DNA of 64,000 nt from Chromobotia macracanthus (GCA_036877525.1 JAZGTH010000122.1:932501-996500), one strand, 5' to 3'. Counted from the stretch's first letter, positions 21,241-33,665 are shown. Translations and numbers: made by a program. The notes: generated by a model from the sequence alone, not told the origin.

Positions 21241-22240
21241 ACAGTGAGGAAAATCCACTGGAATGGTGGAGACAGCAAACATGTGGAAATGTATATGTCC
21301 CCACATTCCCTCTCTTTAATCATATAAAATATTTGATCAAATAGACTGGTTAAATGCAAGCAAACTTTCATAATCATTATTAAAACATTCTTTGAAAAGT
21401 TGGGTGGCGCCAGTCCATACTCTTCCCTTCTTCCCTGTCCCAGCAAACCAATATCATTCAGTCTTGTTTACTACTTCCCACTAGTTTAAAATGTTTCATG
21501 TACCTCTTGGTAATGGCTTCCTCATGTATAAGGACTATTAATTAATGTCTTAGAACCTGGAAGTTTCTGACATATAATGCAATCTTCTAAAAGGGCAGTT
21601 GTCACTGTGTAAATTCATGTATTGCCACCAGGAATTTCCACTTGCTGTTATCAGTAATGGATCATTAACTAGAGAGAACTGAGTCCTCCCCAGGACATTT
21701 AATAGTGCCAAAATTATTGTGAAGATAAATACCACTTTGTGCTAGCTAGATTTAACCCAACATGTATCACCTGGCCTGAATGAGAGATCAAATCACAATC
21801 ACAGACACTATTAATTATATCAATAACATGTAATGGAATGATTGATACTTTGGTTGATACTGAACCATTGTTTCTTTCCAGATCAACACTGACCCTACAT
21901 AAAATAAACAAAGTGAAAATGCCACACTAGGACACACAAACTGATGTCCTATACAAATAGCTTCCCCTTTGGTGAATTGTATGGTTAGGTTAGGGACTGG
22001 GTACACTCGATAATGTCAAGAGATCAGCAGGTCACACGTGAATGGTCTCTGTGGCAGAAAGCAGTACTTTGATGCCCACGTCACTAGTCGATGGCTGTCA
22101 ACTTCACTGAGATGTTTAAATACAGTTGGCATGTGCTCCGGTTCATGTTGATGCAGTCAGTTGATGTCTCTCCTTTTCACTTATCAGCCTTTAAACTGTA
22201 AAGTGTCAGCGAGCAAGCTATCGGGGGCAGTAAGTGAGTA
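21241..22240. other. Unassigned sequence
   Basis: No recognisable gene or RNA. Open frames on the minus strand between 21216 and 22006 overlap one another in different frames and look random. Confidence 0.35.
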
Positions 22241-24250
22241 GATTTCTTCACTTGAGGGATCGGCCCCTCCCTCCAAACGTAGTTACGTTTTCTACTGATG
22301 TATTGTGGAGTGTGATTTGTGGTTGCTCTAACAATGCACACCATCAGAGCTATAATAACCTACAGGTTTATGTTCTGTGCCCCATTGTTAACAGAGGACA
22401 TGTAACCTTGTTTCTCTGTTACAAACAAATGATAACCAGCTGCTCTCAGGCAGGCGAGGGCAGTTCAGTTGCATGTATTGCTGCACTGCACTGTTAAGAC
22501 AACTTACTTATTGTCTTTGACATGACCCTTCAGAGCTACCTGCAATTCTGATGTCTGTTCTGATGACAGAAGTTAAACAACCCCAATACTGATCTGAGTT
22601 CATGTATTGTTATGGGTAACTTTAGGTTGTCTAGTGCAGTTATACAACTTGGCAAGGGGAGTCAGCCCTGAGCAGATATCACTTGTCCCAGGAAAACAAC
22701 TGAAGGTTTTGCGCATTGACCTTTGTTTCAACTAACTATGTGACCATCAGCATGCAGTAAGTTGAGCAACGCTTTCATGTCTCTCATGTGTATATTCTTG
22801 CCAGTACTACAAATCAAAATGTCATCTACTGTAGCATCCATCAGCTTATACACAGGAGAAAACAACAGAAGGATCAGCTACCAATGTTTTTGTTCATTTC
22901 TGTAGTCAATTGTCAGCCTCCATTTACCATTTGGTTTCTTTGCAGGCCACATTGGTTGCTGCTGAAGAATGTTTTTTAAATTATTAGCTGTTTTTCCAAA
23001 TTTAGCACCACCTTAGCAGCCGCTTCCTCTGCTTCTTTTCCCAATGGATACTGGGAAGTACTAGGGGGAACTTTACCAGTGAATCGCACAGGACTCATTT
23101 TTATAAGGCCACCTCAATCCATCACACCAGGTCCAGCCTGACCTGTTCTTCCTCTGCTTTGATCTGTTCCCTCTGAGCAGTCGACCAAGAAGGGTGCCCT
23201 GGATACAAAACACTCCTCAGTAACTGTGTATTTCTCAATGGGAATGACCTGTCTCAGCCAAATGTGTTGTGGCTGCAGACTGCTTGGTAGTTTACACAGT
23301 ATGCCAAGGCCAAGTAGAGACTGTGAGACTGGCCTGACCCACACTGCAGCCAATACATCCACACCCTCAATGGTTATCATAATAGGTGTAGTTTTTCTCA
23401 GTATAACCACTTTACCTGTAGCACTGTCAGCTCTAATAGTAAAACCCTGTAACAGAAAACACCAGAATAATTGTTATCATGTATTACCGTAATCTCAGCC
23501 CCTGTGTCAATTAAAACATTTATTTTAATTTATTTCAGGCAAAGCTGTAGCATAAAACCCATGGTGGTTAATCACAGTTGTTGTTCCCCCCAGGGCACGG
23601 AGGGAACAGCATTCTGGTTTTCCATTGTCTGGACAGCTGCTAGCAATGTTTTTTCTGATCTATAGTCAATTTTGCAAATTTGTAGTAAGATACTTATCAG
23701 GTTGATAAAAGGGGTTTTAGATTTTCTGTATTTTCTTTTAACCTCTAATATTCTGATGCCCAATGTTCTTTTGCTTTAGCCACTTGCTTCTCCAAACTTT
23801 TGAATTTGTCATTTACTACTCTCAGTTCTGCTGTTAGTGAATCAATAGCCTTTTGTAGCCTTTGGAAGGAAGCCCAACTTTCCTATCATGAGATCCTTTC
23901 AGTTTTTTTGTTGCCTGTCTATGATTCCCTTCAATTGTCTGCCTTTCAAAATCAAAGCATGCACAACCTCATCTGAGGGTTTCTTTCTCATGGTTTCTGT
24001 GAAAACTTTAAACTGTCCAAGCTTTCCCATAATTTTTCCTTATTTCAAACCTCTTTAGAAACTTCTCCACATGTTTCTGAATGTTTAAACTGTTTTCTAG
24101 ATATTCTAGGCATTTCAATAGCACATTTTGCACTTCACAGTAATCAGATTCATCCACCCCAGACTCTAACACTTCCATTTTCATAGATGCCTTAAAGCAG
24201 CAGCTAATGGGTGTACTCAATCACTGGTGGTACTTTTAATCATCATTTGT
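22240..24250 (-). pseudogene. Endogenous retrovirus family D, gag-pol remnant (minus copy)
   Basis: Read from high to low coordinates, a gag N-terminal segment (24220-24008) precedes a degraded region. The same linker and protease blocks as the plus copy follow (LLAAVQTMENQN near 23650, EGVDVLAAVWVRPVSQSLLG near 23365-23310). Unlike the plus copy it continues into polymerase. It has WPAKKPNGKWRLTIDYRNE near 22950-22900, a VDDILICS active-site block near 22815, VFLGQVISAQG near 22690, and an RNase H entry block YHLFVTEKQGY near 22430-22400. The motif order and style are those of class I retroviruses. Stops and shifts occur throughout. It faces the plus copy across about 2.7 kb. Confidence 0.75.
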
Positions 24251-24419
24251 AATCCGTGATCTCTGAAGTCTCCCTTACCTGGGCAGAATAGCTAACGTCC
24301 CTGGTCTGAACCTCTGATGGTTAGATGATTCGCCGGTACCTTAATCCGCCACACTCTCACTTGACGAATCGTGCCACTGTGCGACCGCAATCTATGACAC
24401 CAGGTTCAGCCTGACCTGT

Positions 24420-24785
24420 TCTTCCTCTGCTTTGATCTGCAACTCAATATGCACTTTCTAACCACTGTGTATGCACATTAAATTGCAACACACTGTATAG
24501 ATACAGGTTTCACACAAGTTTGGTGGAGGTGAGGTTTTTATTAAAGACACTTACTGTTCAAGTCAGCTTAGAAAGAGACTGAGTACACAGAAATCACAAC
24601 TATATATATATATTTCTCTGCCTACTCAAGTATTTGGCATACTTCCCAGTTCCCAGGTGCACCATGTCTTGTTTATCATTTCTTAACACAAATAGGAAGT
24701 AGTTCAGCTTTGCATAAAGCTTTGCTTATATGTTACACAGCATGAAAATAATGGAAATTTATATGTCCCGACAGTATTATCTAGG
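24420..24785 (-). repeat. Possible 5' LTR of retrovirus D minus copy
   Basis: Immediately upstream (minus sense) of the gag remnant, the complement strand shows a TATATATATA stretch near 24605 and an AATAAAAACC polyadenylation-like site near 24535, with a following unique tail. No second copy of this LTR was found in the window, so ends cannot be fixed. Confidence 0.35.
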
Positions 24786-25800
24786 GTTTCTCAACTAATC
24801 TTTATTCAACAGTTTTCGGGGACCACCTACCAGAATGTTGTAGATCTCTCCCTATATAAAACTCCTGATTCAACTCATCAGCAAGAATGTTTTAGATGTC
24901 TCCCTAATTAACACACAATGGCATTATAGGGAAATCCAGACATTCCAGTTCATTTACCTCATGACTGGAGTCAAATGAACTGGATACTTATTTCAAAATC
25001 AAGCGAGAGTGATAGATCTTTTTCATACTTAGTGCCCAAACTATGAAACACAATTTTCCCAGCACTGTCCAGAAGGATCCATGTACTTTTGCATCCATTA
25101 ATTTTGCCTTTTATAACCATGACAAAAAAATATGTTGTATTCTAATGTTCTATTTTTAAAATGCGATGTTGAACATCAAAATTTGAATTAAAAATGTACA
25201 CAATGCTGTGCAAAAAAAATTTATTAAACAAATGTTTAAAAGTAATATTTAAAAAATGTTGATTTTGCCATTTTTTATATTTTAAACCCACGGAAATAGT
25301 TTTTCCTGCACTGCTCAATGAGAGCCATGTCTCTGGAACCATACAGAGAGGTGATTTCAGACATGATTTCAAGGATGGGCTGAGCAGGTGGGGCCATGAT
25401 CTGACAGCTTGTCACGATGAGTGCTTTACTGCTCTACTGCACTACTGCTGCACATTTTCCTCGGCCGCACAGACAGTATGATTTACAGCAGTGCCAGCTC
25501 ACTACAAATGTTTACCGTGCTTAGCCAGTTTACATTTTCCAGCCTACATACAGATAAACAGTGACTATAATAGTAAAATAAGTGGTTAACATAAATGGCT
25601 ATATTCCCTTTAACTATACTTAATTTGTTTATATTCTGATTAATAAAATATTCAACATAAGTCCCACCTTCATTGCCTTTACCCAAAGTGCTGTTTCATA
25701 ATTCAGTCTGCTCTGTTATGCTATCTAGTGACTAAGCCAAGTCACACAATTTTGTTAATAATGACCACTTTATGTGTTGTTGGGGGGTGAGTGTGGTCAT
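24786..25800. other. Unassigned AT-rich sequence
   Basis: No recognisable coding similarity. A 30-base stretch at 25624-25653 recurs at 31171-31200 with one mismatch. Confidence 0.35.
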
Positions 25801-26810
25801 TTGTAGGGACCCCTGCAATATGGCACAGGCATGGGTCAACCCGTTTCATGCAATTTCATGCAAGGTTAAGGGCGTGCTCCTGTTAGTTTGCATGCAATAG
25901 GTCATTAGTGCGAGAGGTAAAGCATCATCCCAGTTCAGTTTAGTACTTTTACAGATTTTGTTAATCTACCATTTATTCATTCTAACATCCCTTGTGATTC
26001 TGGATGATAAACACACCCTAGTCTTTGTTTTATTCTCAATTGTTGCAGTACTTGCTTTACAGTTTTCTGAATGAATGCTGATCCATTATCTGAACTTATT
26101 TCAGATGGAATTCCAAATCTAGGGATTACTTTTCTTGTGAGAAATTTGATTGCTGTTCCTGCCCCCTCATCTGCTGAAGGTACTGCTTCTACCCATCTGC
26201 TTAAGCTGTCTATTACTACCAGCATATACCTTTTGCCTTAAACTTGCTTTATCATATCCACATAATCCATCATCATGTGCTTGAATGGTCCTTCTGGTAC
26301 TGGTATGTGGCGTCTTGATGTTCCTTTTCTAACATTGGTTTTGGCACAAATTTCACATAAGGACAAAAATTTGTCTACCATGCATGTAAATATATAGACC
26401 AATATCCCTGTTGTTTAATTTTCCTTATCACCTCCCCCCTCATGCAATGATCAAACCCATGAGCTTCTGGAATTAAAATGTTTAAAAGTGAGGTTGGTGC
26501 AACGATTTGTCCTTCATGTGAATGCCAAATATCTTGTGCATCTTTCTTGGCCCCCCCTTGGTGCCACACAGAGTGTTCATAAGGGCCTGCTCACTGTTGA
26601 ATCTGAATAATATCCTCCAATTGAGATTGAGGCTCTATAATGACTACTGGAGCTAATACTGCTACCTGACATCCTGAGGCTTATGTTTTACACTTTTTTT
26701 GAAGCCTTTCTGTTACCATACTGCTCCAAACAGATGACATACACCATGAGTATAGGCTGAGTCAGTGAAAATATTTACCTTTGCCAATTGACATGCATCT
26801 GTGAGTGCTT
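25800..26810 (-). pseudogene. Endogenous retrovirus copy B, RNase H end and integrase remnant
   Basis: On the minus strand a shortened RNase H segment (ELKALTDACQLAK near 26811-26772, then IFTDSAYTHG) passes into the pre-integrase spacer. The zinc-binding start follows (PEAHGFDHCMRGEVIRKIKQ near 26470-26415). The catalytic core occupies 26225-25977, with DSLSRWVEAVPSADEGAG and SSDNGSAF preserved. The core ends SQGMLE, keeping the final glutamate position. Downstream, broken frames match the start of the integrase C-terminal part, to about 25810. The frame holding the first core aspartate is interrupted near 26240. It is the same family as copies A and C. Confidence 0.75.
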
Positions 26811-27620
26811 TCAATTCTTTAATTCGCTAACTGAGCAGAGCACACAATGTTTGGATATAGATTCGAATGCTAATGATGCATCTGTATTCCATCTTAAGGA
26901 GGTACTTAATTTCTGCAATCCTGCTTCTTTCATAATTTCTCTCAGTGGAGCTGTTTTTACTGCATACTCCTCCATCCAATCAGCACTAAAACCTGTCATT
27001 CCTAGGAAAATCGTCATTTGCCCTACTGTTTGTGGCAATGGTGCTTTACTTATGGCTTCTAATTGAGTTGGAGCTATAGCTTTTGTGGCATATGAGATTA
27101 GTCGCCCTAAATACTCAACCTGTGGCTGACAATATTGTAGTTTGGTTTTGGATACCTTGTGACCTCCCTGAGCTAATTTACTGAGTACTTTAATGGAATC
27201 TCTATGGCATTGTTCTAGTGGTGTTGAACAAATGAATAAATCATCCATATACTGCAGCAAAGTACTGTCTATCATCAGGTCTTCTAAATCAGCTTTAAGA
27301 ACTTGATTAAATATATATTGTGCATGCTTGAAACCTTGTGGCATCCTTGTGTAGGTATATTGTTTACCAGCATATGTAAACGCAAACAAATATCTACTTT
27401 CGTCCACCACAGGTATACAGAAAAAAACGGAACAAAGATCTAGCACAGTAAAGTATTTGGCTCTAGGGGTGACATTTGTTAGTAGCTTGTGTGGATTTGG
27501 AACATCCGCTGGCCAATCCTCTGCTATATCATGGATTGCTTGTAAATGACGAATGAGGTGCCATTTAGATTTATCTGCTTTAATCACAGGTAGAATTGGA
27601 GTGTTACATTAACTGTTTGT
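26811..27620 (-). pseudogene. Endogenous retrovirus copy B, reverse transcriptase (258-codon open frame)
   Basis: This is the best preserved polymerase of the family in the window. The frame starts within the fingers (IKADKSKWHLIRHLQ) and has TVLDLCSVFFCIPV with the first catalytic aspartate. It continues through YTYTRMPQGFKHAQYIFNQV and reaches YMDDLF at about 27252-27235 with both aspartates present. EYLGRLISYATKAI and a connection segment (FLGMTGFSADWMEEYAVKTA) follow. It would copy viral RNA into DNA. The N-terminal fingers upstream of 27620 are missing, apparently replaced by unrelated sequence. The annotated start is only the first methionine in the relic frame. Confidence 0.8.
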
Positions 27621-28289
27621 TTCTATTCATACACCTGCTAGACCTTCAATATGATTCAGTTATCACAATATACATGTACAATCATATATCACTCTGCGTT
27701 CAGAAAATGCCAAACAACAAACCCAGTTGCTTTTTTTCTCAGAACCATATTTCATTTATTGCTACCAAGATTAGAATCAAAACTGTTATCACCAATAATT
27801 TAATATCTATTTTCTACTATCATAGTCTGCACTGATTTAAAACTTTTTCTCTAACGTCTTTTTTAATACCCATCACACACATCAGTCCCTTTATTAAATA
27901 GGGCCCATATTCTCATGCATACTTGTCCCTTTATGATATAGGGCTCATACATTCATACACTCTTGTCAAGTGTGACAATAACTGTGCCCCTCTGTTGAAT
28001 CACATGCAAGACTCCCAGCGGGGAACACAACCACTACCCACAAGATACAGAGTTTATTTTCTCATACAGCTACAGTACAGACATACGTTCTCTCAGCCTT
28101 GACATAGATCTACAACACAACACATATGCCTACCCGTGCAGACCTCTGTGATACACTTCCTCAACACATAGAGCAGTAGCCATGGGACTTTGCACGCTTC
28201 ATATTTGTCTGCTTTAGTTTGCTGCTATCCCTCAAGGCCCACTTAAGAACAAACACAGATCACTGCAATGTTTATCTGCTATTATTTAC
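27621..28289. other. Unassigned sequence between retrovirus copy B and hAT
   Basis: No gene recognised. The phrases CCCTTTATTAAATAGGGC and CCCTTTATGATATAGGGC (27890 and 27928) form a small direct repeat. An LTR remnant is possible but cannot be shown. Confidence 0.35.
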
Positions 28290-31150
28290 TAGGGATGCTC
28301 CATTAAGGATTTTTGGGGCTATCAAGAGGGGTCCGATACCGATCCCGATCACCGATTACAGGGTCTATTAGAAACCTTCTATTTATCATGTAGCATTACT
28401 TATTAAACTATATTTAACAACGTGTATTACATATTAAAATTAAGAGAAGATATAGTATCATGATTTGACAACTGTATTTATTGGCAAGCAACATGTGCAA
28501 CATATCAACAAAACATTGCATCCTATGCTTGGTTAGTAACTGGGAACAGTTACTAACTTAGAGCTTGACATACAACTTTCCTGTAGAATATATAAAAAAA
28601 TAAAAATAAATTAAATTAAATTAAATTAAAGACAGAGTCTTTAGCTTTAGACTGCTTAAACGTTTGACTAAAAACTGCAACAAAAAGGGCTATAGCCAAA
28701 ATATTGTTAAGACTATAAGTCAGTTAGCCCTCACATCTTTTGGGATATCAAGAAGAAATGCAGTTCACACTAATAGAACCACAGCTGCATTATCACGATG
28801 GCTTCTGTATCATGAATCAGTGATAAGTTCTGGAGTGGTTGTTTTTTTCTGGGAGGCACAGTCAGAGTTTGTGAGTTTTTAGAGGGGTAGAAAGAGGGAG
28901 AGAGAGGTAAAAAGAGGTAGAGAAAGAGAGAGGGTGGATACAAATTTGAAGATTAATATCTCCCAAAGCTTACTTCTTAAGCATCAATGGAAGATTTTTC
29001 TTTATAGGCATCTCTGCATTTTTGGCTGACAGCTTGTTCCTCTTCTCATCTAAAATATTTCCTGCTGTGCTAAAAAGTCGCTCGCTATCAACACTTGTGC
29101 ACGGGGCACAGAGGTAGGTTCATGCTGCTTGTGCGAGAGCTGGAAACCGTCTTTTATTGTTCTGTCAAAAAAACGTGGCTGTCCACATTGTGGGATAACT
29201 GGCTCTGATAGGTAGAGGTTCAGCTGCAATGAGACTGATCTGCTGATGTCACTGCCACCATGTTTCCCGATCTCCATCCAACAACTCAGCATACACAGCA
29301 TGCAAGGAGCCAGTTCGTGGGGGTTCGGACCCACTTGCAGCCAAATTCACCTCACCATCCTGCTGCTGCAGTCCAGTGGCTAGAACATCAGAAAGCAGCC
29401 CATGTATCTGGGGCTTGAGTGTGTCAGGGAAATATCTGTCTTTATACCTTTTTATTAACAAGAAAATAAAACATTGATTAATTTACTTGAATTGAATAGG
29501 ATTTTATCAAAAATCATAATCAGAAATACTTCAGTGATTGGGTTACAAAAACATGACAGCACAGAGAAATAAGAAAAAAGAAAATCTAAAATAAGAAATG
29601 TTCTATTATTTAATGCATTTTTGGGCTATACTTGGCACAATTTGTCAACCTAGCATAATCCAAAAAATATGCTTTTTATCTGTAGTTTTAGTATTAATTC
29701 TTCTGTCACAGAATCTTGTCTGGACTGCTTCCAACAATGTGGCTTTCGAAGTTTACACCATTTTCCGTCTCTGCGGTATTCTCAAGAAGACAAGTTAAAG
29801 CTCTGATGGATGGCATAACACCTGCAGCCGATGCAGTTGATGAGCTGATCTGTTGCGTGAGCTCTTCAAATGGGGCGAGTAGCGAAATAATATTTTCCAC
29901 TAATTTCCACTGGCTGCTGGTGAACATGGAGGGTAAGTCATAGTCGGCTCCATAAGCACATAGGGCATGTTTCTGTTCCAGCAGACTCTGCAGCATGTAT
30001 ACAGTACTGTTCTACCTGGTAGGTACATCTTGCTGTAGTCTCTTGATAGGTTGGCCCAAATGTTTCTGAATACTTTGAAGTCGGGAGTAGGCAAGCTGGG
30101 AGTGTCTGAAATGACCGACAGTGCGTCTTCCAGAGGCAATTATATAAGCGATGCTGTGTTGTGACAATTCCCTAGGCCATACCAAGCTGCAGTGAATGCG
30201 CCATGCACAGCAGGTTGGGCAGATTGGCATCCCTCATGGCGTGTCCCTCATGTGATTTGCATTATCCCTTAGAATAACATGCACTTTTTCCTTCGGGATT
30301 CCCCATGCATGAAACATGTTGCTGAATGCAGCAGCAAGAGCCTCCATGGTGTGTGACCCTGAAAACTCTTGAGAATGAAGAACAACTTTTTGTAGTTCGA
30401 AGTTTTGATTAATAAACTTTGCAGTGAGGCCCAACATGGATATGGGACATACACTCGCACTCCAAATGTCATTTGTGAAACTAATTGATCTTATGTTATC
30501 CTTCATAAGGCTGTGGACATGTGTAAACACTGTTTGGTATAACTGCAGCAGGCACACATCAGTGAAATACGCCCTGGCATAACATAACGTGAATCAAAGT
30601 AGGACACGAGTCGCTGGAACCCTTCGTCTTCCACAATAGAAAGTGGCTGATGATCAAGGCATATGAATTCCATTATTTTGTTTGACATTTCTTTATGCTT
30701 CTTACTGTCCTTGCAGTAGAGTTGCTGTCATTGAAACGTCTCTGTTACCGACAGCTGAGTGAGTGGCTGCTAAACTGTCCTGCTCTCTCTTAGCGCTAGT
30801 CAACTTTGAAAACTGCTCATATTCTTTTACATGACTAACCTTCAAATGTCTGATAAGGTTGATTGTGTTGAAATGTTTTAGGTGCTTCCCGCCTCGTGGG
30901 ATTTGCTTGGTACACACGTTACAGATTGCTAAAGTATTGTGTTTTTCACACACCTTGTTGAATTGCCAGACCAGTGAAGCCATTTTAGCAGTGTGTTTAA
31001 ACTCATGAGTTTTGCATCATCTGATCGGCCCTTCTGGATCGGTTTTTAAAGAGACTGGGCAGATTGGCCCAGATTTGAAAGAACTTTAAAAAACTTCCCA
31101 AAGCGATTATTGGTCGATTATAAAAGTCGGTTTGCAGAGCAACTCCCGAG
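28290..31150 (-). mobile_element. hAT DNA transposon, nearly full length
   Basis: The left end reads TAGGGATGCTCC at 28290-28301, followed by the CCGATACCGATCCCGATC type of sequence seen at the tips of fish hAT elements. The right end near 31020-31150 has TCTGATCGGCCC and GGATCGGTTT blocks and a weak match to the complementary tip (GAGCAACTCCC at 31137-31147). Transposase fragments occupy the whole interval in the right order. I could not identify an 8-bp target duplication. Confidence 0.75.
28975..30990 (-). pseudogene. hAT transposase, BED-finger type, broken
   Basis: Minus-strand domains appear in order. A BED-type zinc finger lies at 30983-30800 (CNVCTKQIPRGG and the spaced His residues in HLKVSH). 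A helical segment reads LSIVEDEGFQRLVSYF (near 30650). The catalytic part includes FTNDIWSASVCPISMLG (near 30480-30430) and HVILRDNANHMRD (near 30265). FTSSQWKLVENIISLLAPFE lies near 29920-29860, and the C-terminal dimerisation block SERLFSTAGNILDEKRNKLS near 29085-29020. The frame is cut into at least six pieces by stops and shifts. Such enzymes excise and reinsert the element; this one cannot be made intact. Confidence 0.85.
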
Positions 31151-32130
31151 CTTAGCTTCTCATTCTTATATTTGTTTATATTCTGATTAGTAAAATATTC
31201 TACACCAGCAATATCTGATTCGCTCTCTTGGCATTAAGTTTGTGTTTTATTGTTCCTGGCCTGTGCCGTTCACATTCAATTCAATTTTATTTATATTGTG
31301 CTTTTACAATGCTACATTGCTTCAAAGCAGCTTTACACATAATAATGTGTATTATTGCAAATAGTATGTGATGTATATATGGATACTAGGTTTGTAGGTG
31401 GTTTACGAATAGAGTTGACTGAACCGATAAAAACTCACACATTTGGACCATTTGATCAAGTGGACATGCATTAGAAATACCTGTTATTGTGTGTGAAGGC
31501 TCATACCTCTCTGTGGTCTATGAGAGGGCAAAGTATTCAGACTGCCTACTTAAACAGTATGTACTTCTGAGACTATGTGACATGTCGTCAGTTAACATGA
31601 TTGGTATCATATTAGGCAAGATATGCTGTTCCATCTTACATGGAGATGGCACATAGAAAAACAATCTTATGGGACAGAGGTATAAGGGATTTTCAATAAT
31701 ACTATAAAATACAATACACAAAAAAATACATACACAATACAATTACCTGAACATTACACAATGAAAGCAAATGAAATAGATTTGGAGACAAAGAAATAAC
31801 AAAAGAGTAGAGTCTTTAGGACTGTAATTATATAATGTCACTAGAATGTTCACATGTTCTTAATGCCACATTCTCTATGTTGCATTGCTTATTATCTATT
31901 GGCTTCACTGTGTGGTGCTTGAGACTGTTTATGTGTCAACTAGGTCCCATAGTCTGACCTGACATGCAAATTTGTGCAGGGCCTAAATGCACTTCTCTGC
32001 TTATTATTGTAGACAAAAATATTATTGTGCCAACGTATTTATGTTATTTAGAAAATTAAAATTTTATTTTAAAAATTGTTTTTGAAATGGATAAAAAAGC
32101 AGTCATTAAGAGCATAGGATAGTGGTGAAC
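31151..32130. other. Unassigned sequence with a dispersed repeat
   Basis: At 31268-31345 the phrase TTCAATTTTATTTATATTGT followed by TTTACAATGCTACATTG and TCAAAGCAGCTTTACA matches, from memory, a very common dispersed repeat of teleost genomes. The remainder shows no gene. Confidence 0.4.
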
Positions 32131-32260
32131 TCCTTCAAAACTTTAAATCTTCTCAGGACAATTTCCCAAGAAAATGGCTGATAAAATTTCAAGAAGACAT
32201 TTTTGTAAATTCTAGGGTGACTACATTAAATATGCAAGAATATGACCTATTTTCATTTAT
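32131..32260. repeat. Dispersed DNA-transposon-like repeat, copy 1
   Basis: Phrases TTCTCAGGACAATTTCC, ATTTCAAGAAGACATTTTTG, TAAATTCTAGGGTGACTAC and ATGACCTATTTTC recur in order, diverged, at 35220-35370. This is a fragment of the same non-coding element as copy 2. Confidence 0.55.
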
Positions 32261-32289
32261 TAATGTATACATTTTCTTCTAAATTGACA

Positions 32290-33330
32290 ATCTCTTGCTT
32301 CCTTGTCTTCATTCATCATAACTGGTCTACAGGTCTTAACTGTATATCCCCTACAGGAGTTTGAGTGTAGACACAGCAGGACATATGTATATAATACTCA
32401 GCACAGGGCATGGGGGACGAGTAGGACTTAATGAGGTGATCAGAGGAACCACAGTATAAACATAAACCAGTATTGAGGCGGCGGGTGTGTTCTGATTTAG
32501 TTAGACAGTTTGAGTCCATTTGCATAGGTTCTGGTGCTTGAGGCATAGGAGGGGTGAGGCAAGTGGCCTAAAATGAGAGATTTCTTCTAAATGGCATGCG
32601 GTCAGACATTGAGAAATCCATACTGCTCTCTGCATAAAATTTTAGAGCCTCATAGTATCATTGTAGATGGCCATTTGGGAATTAATTAGTGGATCCAAAA
32701 TGTCGGTATGCCATGACTACCGGGGCAGTTGTGGCCTACTTGTAAGTGAGTTGGGTTTGTGATTAGAAGGTTGCTGGTTCAATTCCAGCGCTGGCATGTA
32801 GCAACTGAAGTGCTCTTGAGCAAGGCACTTAACCCTTGATTGCTGCCTGGGTGCAGCAGTGTGTTGCCCACTGCTCCGGGTGTGTGTGTGTTCATGACTT
32901 GCAGTGTGTGTTCACTCCTCACCAGTGATGGGTTAAATGCAGAGGTCACATTTTGTGTATGGGTTACCAAATCTGACAAATATTTAACTTTTATTTAAGA
33001 GTGCTGTCTCAACACACAGTGTATTCATTAACATAAGTATTCCCTTGGTGGAGATGGAGGATGTTGATGTTGAACAGAGAGCATGCAAGCGGATTGTCTG
33101 AAACTTCCATGAAGTGGGAGGTGAATGAGTCAAAGGAGTTAATGATAGGGCTACTGGAGTTCCTTATGGAGCAAGTAGTGTAAGGCCCACCAGGAGCAAA
33201 ATGAGAAAATGCCACCTCACATTTTTCCGGGGTGAACATTTGGGGCTGTATTTCAATGTATAGAGAGCACTGGAGAAGAAATCCACTGCCTCACCTGCAT
33301 AGGAAGATGGTAGGGCCATGGGAAAAGTAT
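32290..33330 (-). pseudogene. Gypsy (Ty3-like) gag remnant
   Basis: On the minus strand, 33239-33009 contains a capsid segment ending in HLHQGNTYVNEYTVC. Upstream, broken frames read EAVDFFSSALYTLKYSP near 33290. After an inserted SINE, the frame at 32546-32400 has EPMQMDSNCLTKSEHTRRLN followed by the zinc-knuckle start CLYCGSSDHLIK. The distal cysteine of the knuckle is lost. The arrangement of a short arginine-rich segment before a CxxC knuckle is typical of vertebrate-type Gypsy gag. No protease or polymerase follows. It is a fragment interrupted by the SINE at 32721-32998. Confidence 0.7.
32721..32998 (+). mobile_element. tRNA-derived SINE, V-SINE-like
   Basis: The 5' part (GGGGCAGTTGTGGCCTAC) resembles a tRNA-type promoter A box. 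GGTTCAATTCC at 32776-32786 is a good B box, together the internal promoter for RNA polymerase III. The middle, TGAGCAAGGCACTTAACCC (32817-32835), matches from memory the central core shared by V-SINEs of fish. The tail is GT-rich and ends near TTTAACTTTTATTT. It has no coding capacity and depends on a partner LINE. It is inserted within Gypsy gag. Confidence 0.75.
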
Positions 33331-33604
33331 GAATACTGAAGATTTAATGGCTTACAAACAACACTGGTAAGATAGCTGGTAAGATTAGACCAGTTATCTA
33401 TAGCTAATAGCAGATTAGCATCAAAGCACACTTAGTTTGGGTGTGTCCAGTGTCTTTCTTTGTATTTCAGGTCCAGTTATCAATGGAGATCACTGGAGAA
33501 GGTAACTGGAATATGCTGGATAGAGCTTCAGGTGAGTATTCAACGAGGGATAGCCAGGTAAATCCATACAGCAAGCAAGTAATACTTGACAACTGTAATT
33601 GAAT

Positions 33605-33665
33605 TTAATGAACCATCTCCAGAGTATTAACTGTATTTTGGACTATATTCCCATAATGCCGTCGG
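33605..33665 (+). repeat. Fragment of the 41573-type LTR
   Basis: AACCATCTCCAGAGTATTAA followed by CTGTATTTTGGACTATATTC and CCATAATGCC matches 41620-41673 almost exactly. Only about 55 bases of that LTR's U3 region are present, so this is a broken copy. Confidence 0.7.

Noticed and set aside
21216..22006. Series of overlapping minus-strand frames
   Set aside because: They are in different frames without shared motifs or splice logic; random.
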